Source: Novosphingobium sp. UBA1948 (GTDB lineage: Bacteria; Pseudomonadota; Alphaproteobacteria; Sphingomonadales; Sphingomonadaceae). From it: DNA of 6,043 nucleotides. The position numbers and the translations under genes are program-made. The notes under the pieces are model-generated. The model was not told the DNA's origin. It searched no databases and worked only from the letters and a program-made list of their open reading frames with translations. Where the stretch lies: positions 4,546 to 10,588 of the forward strand of contig DDES01000137.1 in the NCBI GenBank assembly GCA_002336765.1, read 5' to 3'. Shown here in pieces: positions 1 to 5,901 of this stretch (the stretch's first letter is position 1; each line of letters opens with the position of its first letter).

Positions 1-1378
1 GCAGGAACCAGCTGTTGACCCAGCAAATGCCCACTTCCAGCGCAGCACCCATGCGGTGGGCAGTGCCCAGATCGCCGGTCCACACCGAAGCGGCGAGGCC
101 ATATTTGGTCTTGTTGGCGCGCGCGATCACCTCTTCCTCGGTATCGAAGGGTGCGATGTGGCAGCACGGGCCAAAGATTTCCTCGTTCACGACCCGCGCC
201 TCGTCGCCAAGGCCGGTCCAGATGGTCGGCTCGATCCACCAGCCACCCGCCAGATGCTCGGGCATGGCGGGCACGCCACCGCCGGTCACCACAGTTGCAC
301 CCTCTTGCGCCGCCAGTTGGTAATAGGACAGCACCTTGTCCTGATGCGTGCGCGAGTTGAGCGGACCGAAATCGGCGCCATCCTCGCCCGGACGGCCGGG
401 CTTGAGCGCCTTGGCCACCGCCGTCAGCCGCTTCACCACCTCGTCAAACACGGGGCGCTGCACAAAGACCTTCTCGGTGCCGAGGCAGACCTGACCCGTG
501 TTCTGGAACACCGAGCGGGCCAGACCCGCCACCGCCTCGTCCAGATTGGCATCGGCGAACACCACGGCGCTGTTCTTGCCACCCATCTCGAAGGACACGG
601 GGCGCACGCCCTTGGCCGCGGCGCGCATGATGGCCTCGCCGGTGCTGGTCTCGCCGGTGAAGGTGATGCCATCCACCTCGGGATGCTCGGTCAGCCACTG
701 GCCCGGCGCATCGGCGCCGTAGCCGTGAATCACGTTGAACACGCCTTCGGGCAGGCCGACCTCGGCCATCACCTCGGCCAGCAGATTGGCGCTTGAAGGC
801 GTCTCCTCCGACGGCTTGAGCACCACCGTATTGCCACAGGCCAGCGCCGGCCCGAGCTTCCATGTGGTGAGCAGCAGCGGCAGGTTCCACGGGCTGATCA
901 CCGCGATCACGCCGCGCGGCACGCGCAGGCCATAGTTGAGCGCCTTGCCGCCATCATGCGTATCCATGGGAAACGCCTCGGTGGGCACGTTGGAAAACAG
1001 ATCGGCGAAAATCTTGAAATTGGCGGCGCCGCGCGGAACATTGACATGTTCGGCGAAATGGATCGGCATGCCGGTATCGCGTGTTTCCGCCGCGACGAAA
1101 TCGTCAAACCGCGCGGTGATGCGATCGGCAATGGCGTGCAGCATCTTGACGCGCTCCGCGCTGCTCATCTTGCCCCACGGGCCAGAGAGCGCCTTGCGCG
1201 CCGCCATCACCGCCGCATCGACATCCGCACGCGAAGCCTCGCACACGCTGCCGATCACCGCGCCGGTGGTGGGATCGATGTTGTCAAACCGCTTGTCGGT
1301 GGTGATCCACTGGCCAGCCACATAATTCGGCAAGAGACTTGCCGCGCGAACTTCGTCCAGCTTCGCAACCTGACCCAT
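1..1378 (-). CDS. dmpC: 2-hydroxymuconic semialdehyde dehydrogenase (partial, C-terminus beyond left edge)
   Basis: NAD(P)+-dependent aldehyde dehydrogenase, probably the cytoplasmic enzyme that oxidises 2-hydroxymuconic semialdehyde (the product of catechol meta-cleavage) to the 2-hydroxymuconate (4-oxalocrotonate) branch. The 459 visible residues form one unbroken frame. Superfamily motifs are in order: SPWNLP at 162-167, LKPSEETP from 187, FTGET at 240-244, the general base Glu264 in FEMGGKN, the nucleophile Cys298 in GQVCLGTEK, and EEIFGP at 399-404. The GQVCLGTE and FTGET variants are typical of the XylG/DmpC group rather than of betaine or acetaldehyde dehydrogenases. Family members have about 485 residues, so roughly 25-30 C-terminal residues are cut off. 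The start ATG has AAGGA nine bases upstream (plus-strand TCCTT at 1388-1392). It is divergent from the GntR gene and so is probably controlled from the shared intergenic region. The exact substrate is inferred from motif type and from the phenol hydroxylase genes nearby. Confidence 0.85.
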   Translation of the reverse strand, partial: MGQVAKLDEVRAASLLPNYVAGQWITTDKRFDNIDPTTGAVIGSVCEASRADVDAAVMAARKALSGPWGKMSSAERVKMLHAIADRITARFDDFVAAETRDTGMPIHFAEHVNVPRGAANFKIFADLFSNVPTEAFPMDTHDGGKALNYGLRVPRGVIAVISPWNLPLLLTTWKLGPALACGNTVVLKPSEETPSSANLLAEVMAEVGLPEGVFNVIHGYGADAPGQWLTEHPEVDGITFTGETSTGEAIMRAAAKGVRPVSFEMGGKNSAVVFADANLDEAVAGLARSVFQNTGQVCLGTEKVFVQRPVFDEVVKRLTAVAKALKPGRPGEDGADFGPLNSRTHQDKVLSYYQLAAQEGATVVTGGGVPAMPEHLAGGWWIEPTIWTGLGDEARVVNEEIFGPCCHIAPFDTEEEVIARANKTKYGLAASVWTGDLGTAHRMGAALEVGICWVNSWFL

Positions 1379-1452
1379 GTCACGGATTCCTTCGTAGAAA
1401 TTTGGCCACCCCTGCATGGCCGACTCGACCTCTTGCGGGCAGCCCTGCGCGG

Positions 1453-1480
1453 TTCAAGATTCTTGTTTATCGGATTAAAT
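1453..1480 (+). promoter_or_regulatory. weak sigma70-like promoter candidate for the GntR gene
   Basis: TTCAAG (1453-1458) and TTAAAT (1475-1480) are separated by 16 bases in an AT-rich dip and point towards the GntR gene. The match to consensus is only moderate. The -10 hexamer overlaps the first copy of the CTCGAG operator-like motif, which would suit autorepression. No convincing counterpart for the divergent dehydrogenase could be fixed. Confidence 0.25.
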
Positions 1481-1509
1481 CTCGAGTGCAATATCAAATC
1501 TCGAGATTT
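1477..1509. promoter_or_regulatory. operator-like palindrome with direct repeat (putative GntR-regulator site)
   Basis: AAATCTCGAGATTT at 1496-1509 is a perfect 14-bp palindrome. Its left ten bases, AAATCTCGAG, also occur at 1477-1486, giving two sites 19 bp apart on centre, nearly two helical turns. The pair sits between the divergent dehydrogenase and GntR genes, where an autoregulated GntR repressor would bind. The same ten-base core (CTCGAGATTT) recurs upstream of dmpK at 4142-4151. The structure is seen directly; assignment to the GntR protein is inference. Confidence 0.55.
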
Positions 1510-1567
1510 TATGGTTTTTGTGCATTTATCATTGACGCCCCCCGCCCTCGCGGCGCAAGGAGACAGC

Positions 1568-2290
1568 ATGGCGAGTTCCCTAGACCGGCGTCTTGATGCC
1601 GCCCGATCCTCCGAAACTACCCCGCGCACGCTGATCCAGGACGTGTACCAAAGGTTGCGGGCCGATATTATCCAGGGCGACCTCAAGCCCGGAACCCGCC
1701 TGCGCGCCGAACATCTCAAGGGTCTGTACAGCGTGAGCGGCGCCACCATGCGCGAGGCGCTGGGGCTGCTGGTGGCGGATTCGCTGGTTATCTCGCGCGA
1801 ACAGCGGGGTTTTATCGTCTCGCCGGTGTCGATCGCCGATTTCACCGACATCACCGAAACCCGCGCCACGCTGGAGGCCCATGCCGTGCGCATGTCGGTG
1901 CGGCATGGCGGTGACGAATGGGAGTCCAACCTGACCGGCGCCTTCCACCGCCTGTCACTGGCCGAGGAGCGCCGCATTCCCAACCAGAAGGACGACTACT
2001 GGGAAGAGTGCAACAAGAAGTTCCACGAGGCGCTGATCGCAGGCTTCGATTCGCGCTGGAGTCGCCACTTCCTGACCATCCTCTATCGCCAGTCCGAGCG
2101 CTATCGCCGCATCGCGCTCGACCATGCGCCGCCCGAGCGCAATGTCCACGAAGAGCATGTCGCCATTTTCGAAGCAGCCATCGCCCGCGACGAGGAACGC
2201 GTGGGCGAGTTGATCAAACACCATATCCGCGTGACGCTTGATGTGGTGAAGGCCGTCGAGACGGCGGTGGACAATTCCAACGACGGCTGA
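1568..2290 (+). CDS. GntR-family (FCD subfamily) transcriptional regulator
   Basis: DNA-binding regulator of 240 residues, the usual size of FadR/FCD-type GntR proteins. The N-terminal winged helix-turn-helix spans about residues 21-86 (VYQRLRADIIQGDLKPGTRL, then the recognition-helix region with SGATMREAL, and a wing ending GFIVSPVS). The rest is an all-helical FCD ligand domain, with R99 in the TETRATLE helix and the metal-site pattern N149/H153 (NKKFHEAL), H197 and H219. The ATG at 1568 has AAGGAG five bases upstream. An in-frame ATG at 1511 lies beside the palindrome, lacks such a site and is less likely. From family knowledge, Comamonas testosteroni phenol genes are repressed by a GntR protein (AphS) next to the meta-pathway genes. 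This gene is plausibly an equivalent, with a phenol-pathway metabolite as inducer, but I cannot show orthology. It is convergent with the DmpR-type gene, 9 bp apart. Confidence 0.88.
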   Translation: MASSLDRRLDAARSSETTPRTLIQDVYQRLRADIIQGDLKPGTRLRAEHLKGLYSVSGATMREALGLLVADSLVISREQRGFIVSPVSIADFTDITETRATLEAHAVRMSVRHGGDEWESNLTGAFHRLSLAEERRIPNQKDDYWEECNKKFHEALIAGFDSRWSRHFLTILYRQSERYRRIALDHAPPERNVHEEHVAIFEAAIARDEERVGELIKHHIRVTLDVVKAVETAVDNSNDG

Positions 2291-2299
2291 CCTCGCGCC

Positions 2300-4015
2300 T
2301 TATGGCGCCCCCTCCCCCTTGATCCGCGCATAGCGATAGGCCAGTTGCGGGCGGGTGATGCCCAGCATCCGAGCAGCCTGAGCCAGATTGCCCTGCGCCT
2401 GCGACACGGCGCGCTGGATCAGTTCGGCCTCGAAACTCTCGAGATTGAATTTGCCGCGCAGCAGCTTTTCGGTCTGTGCCGCCACATCCACCGCCTCGCC
2501 CGCCTGATCGGCATGCACCAGACCACCGGCGCCCGACAGGCGGAAGAACGAGGGTTGGTGCAAATCCGCCACCGACAACAGATGGTGCGTCCGGATCATC
2601 CCCTCCGCCGGCGCCATAATGACGGCGCGCTCCATCAGCGCCTCCATCTCGGCAATATTGCCGGGGAAATCATGGCTGAGCAGATAGGACACCGCATCCA
2701 TCGTCAGCCCGCCCAGCGCCTTGCCATAGCGCGCGGCGTGCAGTTCCAGAAAATGGCGGATCAGCAAGGGTAGGTCGCCGCGCCGGTCGCGCAGCGGCGG
2801 CACCGCAACGGGGCAGACGCTGAGCTTGTAATAGAGATCCTGCCGGAACCGCCCCTCGCGTACGGCTCTGGCCAGTTCCTCGTTGGCGCAGGCGATGATG
2901 CGGATATCGACCTGACGCGGCTGCCCGCTGCCCTGCCGCTCGATCTGCTGGTCGACCAGCAATTGCATCAGTTTGGCCTGAAAGCGCGGGGTGAGCGTCT
3001 GGATATCCTCCAGCAGCAAAGTGCCCCCGTTCAACCGTTCCAGCCTGCCGGGGCGGGCCGGATCATGGGCATTGCGCTCGCGCCCGAACAGGTCGAGCGC
3101 CAGTTCATCGCCGTCTGCACGTGCGCAATTGACCACCAGCAAGGCCCGCCCCCCGCGCGGCGACATGCGATGGATCGCGCGACCGATGGATTTCTTGCCC
3201 ACCCCCGGCTCGCCCAGCAGCAACACCGGCGCCGACGTGGCCGCCACGCGGCGGGCGGTGCTCATCATCGCGGCATAGGCAGGCGATTCGCCCACCAGCC
3301 CGTCGCCCGCTCCGCCACCTGCCAACGTGGCAGCGCGCGACCCCACGATACGCTCGCCCAGAAAACTGTCATGCGAGTTGAGGCTGATGTCCAGGCCGCT
3401 GCTCAAGGCCAGCGCCTCGTCCTCTTCCCACAGCGCGGCGGGCTTGCCCACGATGCGGCAATGGGGGGCGCCCATCGCGCGGCATTCCACTTCGCGATAC
3501 AGTGTGGGGTGACCGACAAAGGCGCTGGAGTAGGCGCTAGCATAGCCCAGCAGCGTCCAGCAGGCGGGCTGGGCGCCAATGCCGAAAGCGTCAATATGCG
3601 CGTCGGCCTCGGCCGAATGGCGCCACAGCCACTCGCCACTGTGGAAGCCGGTTTCGGCATCCAGTTCAAGCTGCACCTGTTCGGGCACCACCATGCCCTC
3701 GATCGCGTGCAGACGCGGCCCCGCCTTGAACGCTTCCATCGGACCGGCATGCGGCATGGCCCGCCGCGCAATGGCCGCATCCAGCGTGCCTGACACCTGC
3801 CCCACGCGATAAAGCATCTTGCGCGCCGCCTCGATGCCCGCCGTCTCGATCAACTCGCGGCGCAGGTTGGAAAAGGCGGTGAGATGCAGCAGCACCATCC
3901 GCTCGCTTTCCAGCCAGATATGGGCGTCATCAGGATTGAAACGCAGGCGCGCGGAAAGCTGTTCGACATCCACGCCGAACCAGTCTGCCGCCTCGCTGTC
4001 GCTCTCCAGGGTCAT
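2300..4015 (-). CDS. dmpR: DmpR/XylR-family phenol-responsive regulator with degenerate sigma54-activator domain
   Basis: Aromatic-sensing regulator of 571 residues, close to the usual length. The N-terminal XylR_N/V4R sensory domain covers about 20-190. Residues known from MopR/DmpR work to line the phenol pocket are present: F96, H103, W131, Y173. So are the zinc-site residues E128, C152, C178 and C186. After a linker (about 205-238), the AAA+ domain (about 240-470) has Walker A GEPGVGKKS (268-276), and arginine-finger region FRQDLYYKL (390-398). A Fis-type helix-turn-helix lies at 541-565. Odd points: the GAFTGA loop is replaced by NAHDPA (315-320) and the loop is three residues shorter; Walker B reads LLLED instead of hhhDE order; sensor I is CAN rather than ATN; the sensor II arginine of GNVREL is Ala455. 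The frame is intact, so this is divergence, not a frameshift. The start ATG has GGAG seven bases upstream. It is divergent from dmpK, the expected target. It probably senses phenol, but sigma54 activation is doubtful. Confidence 0.9.
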   Translation of the reverse strand: MTLESDSEAADWFGVDVEQLSARLRFNPDDAHIWLESERMVLLHLTAFSNLRRELIETAGIEAARKMLYRVGQVSGTLDAAIARRAMPHAGPMEAFKAGPRLHAIEGMVVPEQVQLELDAETGFHSGEWLWRHSAEADAHIDAFGIGAQPACWTLLGYASAYSSAFVGHPTLYREVECRAMGAPHCRIVGKPAALWEEDEALALSSGLDISLNSHDSFLGERIVGSRAATLAGGGAGDGLVGESPAYAAMMSTARRVAATSAPVLLLGEPGVGKKSIGRAIHRMSPRGGRALLVVNCARADGDELALDLFGRERNAHDPARPGRLERLNGGTLLLEDIQTLTPRFQAKLMQLLVDQQIERQGSGQPRQVDIRIIACANEELARAVREGRFRQDLYYKLSVCPVAVPPLRDRRGDLPLLIRHFLELHAARYGKALGGLTMDAVSYLLSHDFPGNIAEMEALMERAVIMAPAEGMIRTHHLLSVADLHQPSFFRLSGAGGLVHADQAGEAVDVAAQTEKLLRGKFNLESFEAELIQRAVSQAQGNLAQAARMLGITRPQLAYRYARIKGEGAP

Positions 4016-4035
4016 CCGCAGTCTCCGGTGATGTG

Positions 4036-4064
4036 ATTATGTTTTGATGATCACCTTACATCAA
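4036..4064 (-). promoter_or_regulatory. sigma70-like promoter for the DmpR-type gene
   Basis: Read on the minus strand, TTGATG (4064-4059) and CATAAT (4041-4036) are separated by exactly 17 bases. Transcription would begin near 4029 and give a very short leader before the ATG at 4015, with the GGAG ribosome site just inside or at its edge. The -10 hexamer is the outer part of the left arm of the inverted repeat, which suggests autoregulation. Confidence 0.5.
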
Positions 4065-4083
4065 AATTTCATCAAATCATAAT
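4055..4083 (+). promoter_or_regulatory. sigma70-like promoter candidate for the phenol hydroxylase operon
   Basis: CTTACA (4055-4060) and CATAAT (4078-4083) are 17 bases apart and point to dmpK. The -35 overlaps that of the opposite promoter (4059-4064), so the two are back to back. Transcription would start near 4090, leaving a leader of about 155 bases. I scanned 4016-4246 on the plus strand and found no GG-N10-GC sigma54 core. Confidence 0.4.
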
Positions 4084-4105
4084 GCCGCATTGCACCATCG
4101 CGGCA
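4083..4105 (+). other. possible hairpin in the dmpK leader
   Basis: TGCCGC (4083-4088) and GCGGCA (4100-4105) can pair as a six-base GC-rich stem around an 11-base loop. No T-run follows, so it is not an intrinsic terminator. If transcription starts near 4090, part of the stem would be outside the message. The rest of the leader to 4245 shows no other clear element except the CTCGAGATTT copy. Confidence 0.2.
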
Positions 4106-4137
4106 CGCCCTACCAAGCGATACGCGCCTAAATGGCT

Positions 4138-4151
4138 CTTTCTCGAGATTT
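4138..4151. promoter_or_regulatory. third copy of the CTCGAGATTT operator-like motif, upstream of dmpK
   Basis: CTCGAGATTT at 4142-4151 is identical over ten bases to the palindrome core in the GntR/dehydrogenase intergenic region. Over the full 14-bp palindrome, 11 bases match, with one half-site perfect and the other degraded. It lies about 95 bases before the dmpK ATG and downstream of the promoter candidate, where a bound repressor could block elongation. Link to the GntR regulator is inferred from motif sharing. Confidence 0.45.
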
Positions 4152-4245
4152 TTGCATTTTCTCGCCTATTCCGCAAATTGCTTTTGAATGCGCGGCCGAA
4201 TCAACCGATCATCATCCCAACAAAAACGACAACTGGAGGGATGCG

Positions 4246-4587
4246 ATGGCTCAACAAGCCTCGCCGACATCGCATCAAGGCGATGGCGGGATCATCGATG
4301 CCGATGTCAAATATGTGCGCGTCACCGAGATGCGCCCTGATGGCTTTGTGGCCTTCGATTTCGCGATCGGAGAGCCGGAAATCTACGTCGAGATGCTGTT
4401 GCCGCAGGACGCCTTTCTGGCCTTTTGCGAAGCGCAATCGGTGATCCGTCTCGATGGCGAGGATCCGAACGCCCATGCCGACTTTCTCTGGCGCCTGCGC
4501 GACGCGGCCCGCGCCGCCGCGGGTGAGTCACCCGTTTCCCCGATGAACCCGATCCAAAATTCCGACCTGTCCAAGAGGAGCAACTGA
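4246..4587 (+). CDS. dmpK: phenol hydroxylase subunit DmpK (assembly component)
   Basis: Small accessory protein of the multicomponent phenol hydroxylase. In the dmp system DmpK is not needed for catalysis itself but for assembling active oxygenase, probably by helping iron enter the diiron site. The diagnostic stretch runs from KYVRVTEMRPDGFVAFDF into the IGEPEIYVEMLLP segment (about residues 22-53), followed by AFLAFCE and a late FLWRLRDAA. The chosen ATG has GGAGGG five bases upstream; the frame stays open back to an ATG at 4132, but that start lacks a ribosome site and would add 38 unlike residues. The resulting 113 residues are somewhat longer than the roughly 90 usual for the family, through an N-terminal lead-in and a polar tail after about residue 93 (rich in S, P and N). 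The stop overlaps the dmpL start as TGATG, so the two are translationally coupled. Confidence 0.88.
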   Translation: MAQQASPTSHQGDGGIIDADVKYVRVTEMRPDGFVAFDFAIGEPEIYVEMLLPQDAFLAFCEAQSVIRLDGEDPNAHADFLWRLRDAARAAAGESPVSPMNPIQNSDLSKRSN

Positions 4588-5594
4588 TGCAACTCGATCT
4601 TCGCACCGTAACCATCAAGCCGCTGCGCCAGACCTTCACGCATGTGGCGCGCCGCATCGGCGGCGACAAGCCCGCCTCGCGCTATCAGGAAGGCACGTTC
4701 GACATCCAGTCGACGATGAATTTCCACTATCGCCCGCTGTGGGCACCCGAATACGAGATCTTCGACGCCAGCCGCTCCGCCATCGTGATGGAAGACTGGT
4801 ACAAGCTGACCGATCCGCGCCAGTTCTACTATGGCTCCTACACGCTGGCCCGCGCCCGCATGCAGGAAGCCGCCGAGGCCGATTTCGCGCTGGTGGAAGA
4901 CCGCGATCTGGCCGCCAGCCTGCCCGCCGAGGTGCGCGATCTGGCGCTCAAGCTCTATGTGCCGCTGCGCCATCTGGAATGGGGCGGCAACACCAACTGC
5001 ATGTTCCTGTCGGCCTATGGTTATGGCACCGCCTTCACCGCGCCCAGCCTGTACCACGCGATGGACCATCTCGGCATGGCGCAATATCTCACCCGCGTTG
5101 GCCTGACGTTGGGCGATGAAACCTCGCTCGATACGGCCAAGCAAGCATGGGTGGCGGGCGCCGAATGGCAGGGCCTGCGCAAATTTGTCGAGGACTGCTT
5201 TGTCCTGACCGATCCGATGGAGCTGTTTTTCGCCCATTGCGTGGTGCTCGACGGGCTGCTGTTCCCGCTGTTCTATGGCGAGATCGACACTTGGCTGGCC
5301 GGCAAGGGCGCTGGCGCGGTTGTCTCGATGCTGACCCGCTTCGAGGCCGAATGGTTCACCGAAACCACCAAGTGGACCAACGCCATCACCAAGGCCGTGG
5401 CTGGCGAATCCGCCGCCAACAAGGCGCAGGTGGAAAGCTGGATCGCTCATTATCTGCCGCTGGCCAAGGACGCGCTGGCGGGTCCGGCTGCCCTCGCCTT
5501 CGGCGCTGAAACTCCCGCTGTGATCGACCAGCTCGTCGATCAGTTTGCCGCCCGTCTTGCCAAACTGGGCGTCACAGTAGCCACGAAAGGCTGA
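4587..5594 (+). CDS. dmpL: phenol hydroxylase oxygenase beta subunit DmpL
   Basis: Beta subunit (335 residues, normal length) of the (alpha-beta-gamma)2 oxygenase of phenol 2-monooxygenase, a soluble diiron enzyme related to toluene and methane monooxygenases. It has the ferritin-like fold of the alpha subunit but serves a structural role rather than carrying the diiron centre. Recognisable family stretches are NFHYRPLWAPEYEIFD with AIVMEDWYKLTDPRQFYYGSY (about 47-90), the LRHLEWGGNTNCMFLSAYGYGTAF region (about 128-150), and HAMDHLGMAQYLTRVGLTL (about 157-175). AAGAGGAG at 4573-4580 is a good ribosome site, and the start codon overlaps the dmpK stop. The following dmpM starts five bases after the stop, so a single operon is clear. 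No frameshift or missing segment is seen. Confidence 0.95.
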   Translation: MQLDLRTVTIKPLRQTFTHVARRIGGDKPASRYQEGTFDIQSTMNFHYRPLWAPEYEIFDASRSAIVMEDWYKLTDPRQFYYGSYTLARARMQEAAEADFALVEDRDLAASLPAEVRDLALKLYVPLRHLEWGGNTNCMFLSAYGYGTAFTAPSLYHAMDHLGMAQYLTRVGLTLGDETSLDTAKQAWVAGAEWQGLRKFVEDCFVLTDPMELFFAHCVVLDGLLFPLFYGEIDTWLAGKGAGAVVSMLTRFEAEWFTETTKWTNAITKAVAGESAANKAQVESWIAHYLPLAKDALAGPAALAFGAETPAVIDQLVDQFAARLAKLGVTVATKG

Positions 5595-5599
5595 TCCTC

Positions 5600-5872
5600 A
5601 TGGCCGATAATGTTTTCATCGCCTTCCAGACCAACGACGAGAGCCGCGCGATCATCGAAGCGATCCTCGCCGACAATCCGGAAGCCACGCTCGACGAGCA
5701 GCCCGCCATGGTGCGCGTTGTCTGCCCCGGCCATCTCACCATCAAGCGCGAGAGCGTCGAGGAACGCATGGGCCGCGATTTCGACCTTCAGGAGCTCCAG
5801 CTCCACCTCATCACCCTCACCGGCAACATCGACGAGACCGACGACGAGTTCACGCTCGCCTGGCGCAATTGA
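5600..5872 (+). CDS. dmpM: phenol hydroxylase activator (effector) protein DmpM
   Basis: Cofactor-less regulatory/effector component of phenol hydroxylase, of the MmoB/TmoD/DmpM family. It binds the oxygenase and tunes electron transfer and substrate access at the diiron site. At 90 residues it has the family length. Characteristic segments are FIAFQTNDESRAIIEAI (about 6-22), a central MVRVVCPGHLTIKRESVEERMG, and the C-terminal run from FDLQELQLHLITLTGNIDET to the end, where DDEFTLAW is typical of phenol hydroxylase members. AAAGG at 5586-5590, nine bases before the ATG, is a modest ribosome site that lies within the end of dmpL, suggesting coupled translation. The next gene starts 29 bases after the stop. 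Confidence 0.95.
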   Translation: MADNVFIAFQTNDESRAIIEAILADNPEATLDEQPAMVRVVCPGHLTIKRESVEERMGRDFDLQELQLHLITLTGNIDETDDEFTLAWRN

Positions 5873-5901
5873 TCGACCCAAGCATTCGAGGAGCCTGAAA
5901 C

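Larger units (their letters stand above)
4036..4083. repeat. 15-bp inverted repeat, likely regulator binding site between dmpR and dmpK
   Basis: The left arm ATTATGTTTTGATGA (4036-4050) and right arm TCATCAAATCATAAT (4069-4083) are inverted copies matching at 14 of 15 bases, with an 18-base spacer. Inside lies an additional inverted pair, TTTTGATG (4042-4049) and CATCAAAA (4059-4066). The CATCAAA element repeats directly at 4059 and 4070, 11 bp apart, about one helical turn. This arrangement, midway between divergent regulator and target operon, is what a dimeric or oligomeric regulator would bind. It does not match the TTGATCAATTGATCAA-like sites known for XylR/DmpR. Confidence 0.6.

Noticed and set aside
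956..1567. Long open stretch in frame upstream of the GntR ATG, which would make a 444-residue protein
   Set aside because: It runs antisense through the dehydrogenase gene and across the operator region; the GntR domain starts right after the ATG at 1568, which has an AAGGAG site. The upstream part is high-GC shadow coding.
2434..2447. Fourth copy of the operator-like palindrome, matching 12 of 14 bases
   Set aside because: It lies inside the DmpR-type coding sequence, encoding part of the NLESFEAEL segment before the helix-turn-helix. Protein coding explains it, though an intragenic roadblock site is not excluded.
2963..3793. 276-residue plus-strand open frame opposite the DmpR-type gene
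   Set aside because: Shadow of a well-supported gene, with His/Arg/Gln-rich low-information translation and no ribosome site pattern.
4133..4156. TGGC ... TTGCA pair resembling a sigma54 promoter
   Set aside because: The GG and GC are separated by 18 bases instead of the required 10, so it cannot be a -24/-12 element.
4132..4245. Upstream ATG at 4132 as the dmpK start
   Set aside because: No ribosome site precedes it, it would place the CTCGAGATTT motif within coding sequence, and the added residues do not resemble the family. ATG 4246 has GGAGGG at ideal distance.
4383..5450. 355-residue minus-strand open frame opposite dmpK and dmpL
   Set aside because: Antisense to clearly recognised dmpL; its composition (His, Gly, Arg and Gln rich) is typical of shadow frames, and no domain is recognisable.
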